This document shows, piece after piece, positions 61,501-64,000 of a stretch of 64,000 nt of DNA. Numbering within the stretch: position 1 is the stretch's first letter; each line of letters opens with the position of its first letter. A program made the position numbers and the translations under genes. The notes under the pieces are model-generated. The model was not told the DNA's origin. It saw only the letters and a program-made list of their open reading frames with translations, and ran no database searches. Source of the stretch: Pomacea canaliculata (taxonomy: Eukaryota; Mollusca; Gastropoda; Architaenioglossa; Ampullariidae); contig NC_037592.1 of the NCBI RefSeq assembly GCF_003073045.1, forward strand, positions 16,015,844 through 16,079,843, given 5' to 3'.

Positions 61501-63446
61501 ACGAACATCATGTTGGGAACGAGGCAGCTCAATCTGTCTCCCACCTTTGCCGGGCTGATCTCGTGTCAAGGCCTTGCCTACCTTGCGCTTTCTTCGCTTC
61601 GCATCTCTTTCGCTGCTCTGGGTTGTTGGTTTTTTTTCTGGGCTGGATGTAAATGCGCCTCTGGTGTGCACCTTGCCGCGTTCAGTCCTTGCCAAGTCCG
61701 TTTGTGCCCCAGCTTCGCTGGATTGGCTGAGTGCTGTGCGTCTCTCTGTCTTGTCGGAGACTCTTGCCAACACGCGCGTCCAGCGTCGCAGTCCTGCTCT
61801 CCGAAACCAGGTAATCACATCGTCCTGCCTTTCCCGTTTTCACCTTTCGGTCACTTTGCGAGTTTTTTTTTTTTTCCTTTCATTCTTAACCTTTACCTGC
61901 TTGCTGCCCTTCTTATCTTGAAGTATTTTTGATTATAATCTACAAAAGTTTAATGTCCATTTGGTGGGGTTAGTATCAGTTTACCAAGGCTAGGAGTGCT
62001 GGATGAATCCTTATCACTTTTTAATCGTTTCACGGCTTCTACATTATGTCCAGTAGCTTTGTCGGCATTCAGTGGCCGGACTAATTGAATGCTTTACGGA
62101 CAGTCTGCCAAAGTAATGTAGATTTCTATGAGAAGATAGCTTTTGTAGTAACTTCTTTAAAAGCAGTATAACTTGAATGTATTCACAATATAAGTAGTAG
62201 CGTTTAGATGAACTTGTAACCAGTCTCTCTCAACTTCTTCTTCTCTAGCAGAACCATCTCTTCCAGCACTTACAGTAGTAGTACTGGTTTTAGTACCACA
62301 TATTATGAGCATTTAGGAAGAGTTTAGTAGTGATCTTGGAAATTTAAAGGTTTCACTGGAGAGATTTCTACAGCTTTCTTTCCCTGCATTAAAATTTTCA
62401 CCATACTGAAGCGTTCAATTGAAATATCTCCTTCTTTCTTGCCAAATCGCTTTTAGAACCTTCCTTTCTTTCTTCCTTTTCTTATTTTTTCTTCTTTCTT
62501 CATTTTGGTTGTACTACTACAGAATCCCTCTGCAAGAACATAGGAAGTTAAAATGTGTAAACAGATATCATTTAAGTGTGCACATAAGTAGACATACTAC
62601 GTAACTAAATGCAGTCACTGCGCAGAAAGACGCAGCTAGAGTGGGTAGTCTTAATTATGTAAACATGCAGTAATTTTATGTGAAGATTTGTCATTTCAAA
62701 ATCCGATTTATTAAATTTTGTATTATTTAACATCAGTATGTATATTTATAAGCCCCACACTATTTCGAAACCGGATATACTGCTTACATGCCATTATTAA
62801 CTAAATTTTAGATCTGTACTTAGTGTTGAAGACAGATAATATTTAAAAGACAAGCACCTGAAAATAATACTCTTCTCAGTCAACTTCTGATACACCCTTA
62901 TTATGAGTAGCTTTAAATATACAAATACATATTACATAACAGTTAAATGAAATATGTCTGACATGCAGCTAGTGTGTGTTTGTGTGAGGATTTCTTTCCT
63001 TTTTTTCATTTAAAATTAATAATGCTTGGGGATTGTTTTTCTTTCCGTTTATGTGACGCTAATTTTGAACAAACATAGTGGCTGATCCATTTTTGCAGCC
63101 TTCTCTTCAAGAAAGGTATTTATAATGTGGAAGTGGTTTCCAGTCAATTAAATCTCATCTTACAAATTTTTAAACACTAAAATGTCATCTATCATCAAAA
63201 AGAAACTTGAAGAGAAAGCTGTGAAGGATTTGCTCCACTACTAGATTTTTGTTTATGTTTTTGTTAATGAATTTCTATCTGAATGCGTTTCTCCTGCTTG
63301 CTGCCTGCTGTGCGTGTGTGTCCACACAACCCTACCCTCGGTCACATGACCTGTGTGCATAGAGCGGCAGAAGCGAGTTCCTCCATCAACGGGGGAGAAG
63401 ATGACCTTGAGCGCAGACGTCGAGAACGCAGAGAAGCCAGACTGAG
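58597..63446 (+). CDS. Caldesmon-like Arg/Glu-rich protein, 5' part of gene (runs off window)
   Basis: Two coding exons are seen. The first, 58597-58686, has acceptor tttgtttcag, 34 nt of 5'UTR, then ATG at 58631 and MSSLEERREARRRRRQQEE, with donor gtgagt at 58687. The second, 63363-63446, has acceptor ..gcatag, reads AAEASSSINGGEDDLERRRR then ERREARLR, and has donor gtagct. Phases join (2+1) across a 4.7-kb intron. Dense Arg/Glu with DDLERRRRERR resembles the N-terminus of caldesmon and related actin-binding proteins (caldesmon begins DDFERRRELRRQ). The similarity is compositional as much as specific, so smoothelin-like or another charged coiled-coil protein is possible. The acceptor before the ATG exon proves an upstream non-coding exon. 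The rest lies beyond 64000. Confidence 0.6.
59250..59475 (+). mobile_element. tRNA-derived SINE
   Basis: An A-box-like TATAGCCGAGTGGTTAGAGC at about 59256-59275 and a B-box CGGTTCAATACCCG at 59301-59314 are followed by an unrelated body rich in GGG/CTGG motifs. It is a different family from the SINE at 27215. It lies in the first intron of the caldesmon-like gene. Its ends are approximate. Confidence 0.7.
61456..61818 (-). CDS. Possible terminal exon of an unrecognised minus-strand gene (up to 120 aa)
   Basis: This GC-richer block encodes a basic, Ser/Arg/Lys-rich peptide on the minus strand (RDAKRRKRKVGKALTRDQPG, C-terminus NMEYGDMEL). Its TAA stop overlaps an AATAAA poly(A) signal (61451-61456). 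The plus strand of the same block is also open (61510-61932) and ends in a possible donor (CCAG|gtaatc at 61810), so it may instead be an alternative promoter or 5' exon of the caldesmon-like gene. No homologue is recognised for either reading. Confidence 0.25.
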   Translation of the reverse strand: MITWFRRAGLRRWTRVLARVSDKTERRTALSQSSEAGAQTDLARTERGKVHTRGAFTSSPEKKPTTQSSERDAKRRKRKVGKALTRDQPGKGGRQIELPRSQHDVRGFISGNMEYGDMEL

Positions 63447-64000
63447 GTAGCTGAATGTCCAAAAGAAACTATCACAACATTTTTATAAGGCAGATTACTG
63501 TCCATAGCACATTTTTACATTTTCGTTTGAGGAACCTGTTCTGCGTCCAAAGAAATATTAGTCTCAGACCTTAGAGTCAAAATGTCCAGAACAAAGGTAG
63601 GACTCATTCTACGACACTGCTTTTTGCGCAGTTCATTCATGCAATATTTTTAATAGCCTTCAATGCATCTTACATCTAATATAGTCTAGTTCTTTCGTTC
63701 GTTTTTGAAATCCGCTTTTTAAAAATCTTTTAAAGATTTTATTTAATATAAAATTACCTTAGATGTATCAGAACTGTTGTTAACTCCTAATTACATTTTC
63801 ACTTTGAATGTTTCAGCGAGCAGTTAACAGTATCAAAGATAGCATGTGATCTGAAAGTTTTCGTAGGACTGTGCAGTAAACTGTTCATTCTACTCATGGC
63901 AGCTGCCTAATCACTTCTTTGTCGCCCTTTTCTATCAATGTTTTTGTCAGATTAATATAAATTACATCAAAGAAAACAACACAAATCATTATTATTAACC
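63447..64000 (+). other. Intron of the caldesmon-like gene
   Basis: AT-rich DNA after the donor at 63447. A mini-exon-like stretch (ccttag|...ATGTCCAGAACAAAG|gtagga, 63573-63595) is possible, but it is too short to support. Nothing else is seen. Confidence 0.3.

Overview
The window is nuclear DNA of an animal. Genes are split by GT-AG introns, the non-coding DNA is AT-rich, and tRNA-derived SINEs, MITE-like elements, a pogo/Tigger-type transposon and a LINE fragment lie in introns and spacers. The gene set (tektin-3, SCFD1/Sly1, LIX1L, ACP1-type low-molecular-weight phosphatase, a caldesmon-like protein) and the style of the LINE and SINEs suggest a lophotrochozoan, probably a mollusc. That taxonomic call is inference.

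Layout: 1-748 (+) is the 3' end of an unrecognised gene whose reading frame switches near base 400, with a poly(A) signal at 1314. 4243-11363 (-) is a tektin-3-like gene rebuilt here exon by exon. Its eight coding exons join in phase to give 466 aa, and a possible further first exon lies at 18560-18639. Its introns hold a LINE fragment, a nested inverted-repeat MITE, a 918-bp Tigger-like element, and an 86-nt in-phase duplicate of exon 3 (9332-9417) that looks like a mutually exclusive exon. 25038-26939 (-) is an intronless SCFD1/Sly1 gene. 27204-27798 is a stacked insertion of a SINE and a foldback element that share copies of one target site. 31167-34140 (-) is LIX1L in five coding exons with a 5' non-coding exon near 36107. 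ACP1 (36199-39557, +, six exons, 161 aa) starts head-to-head with it, about 30-90 bp away. 40200-58590 has no convincing gene but several degenerate tandem repeats. From 58597 (+) a caldesmon-like gene begins and runs off the window.

The genes do not form one pathway. Tektin builds ciliary and flagellar doublets, SCFD1 drives ER-Golgi SNARE assembly, LIX1L is an RNA-binding-type regulator, and ACP1 is a tyrosine phosphatase. The only arrangement suggesting shared control is the compact LIX1L/ACP1 divergent promoter. The most notable observations are the in-phase duplicated tektin exon, the intronless SCFD1, the SINE/foldback stack and a triple TGACGT array upstream of the possible tektin first exon.
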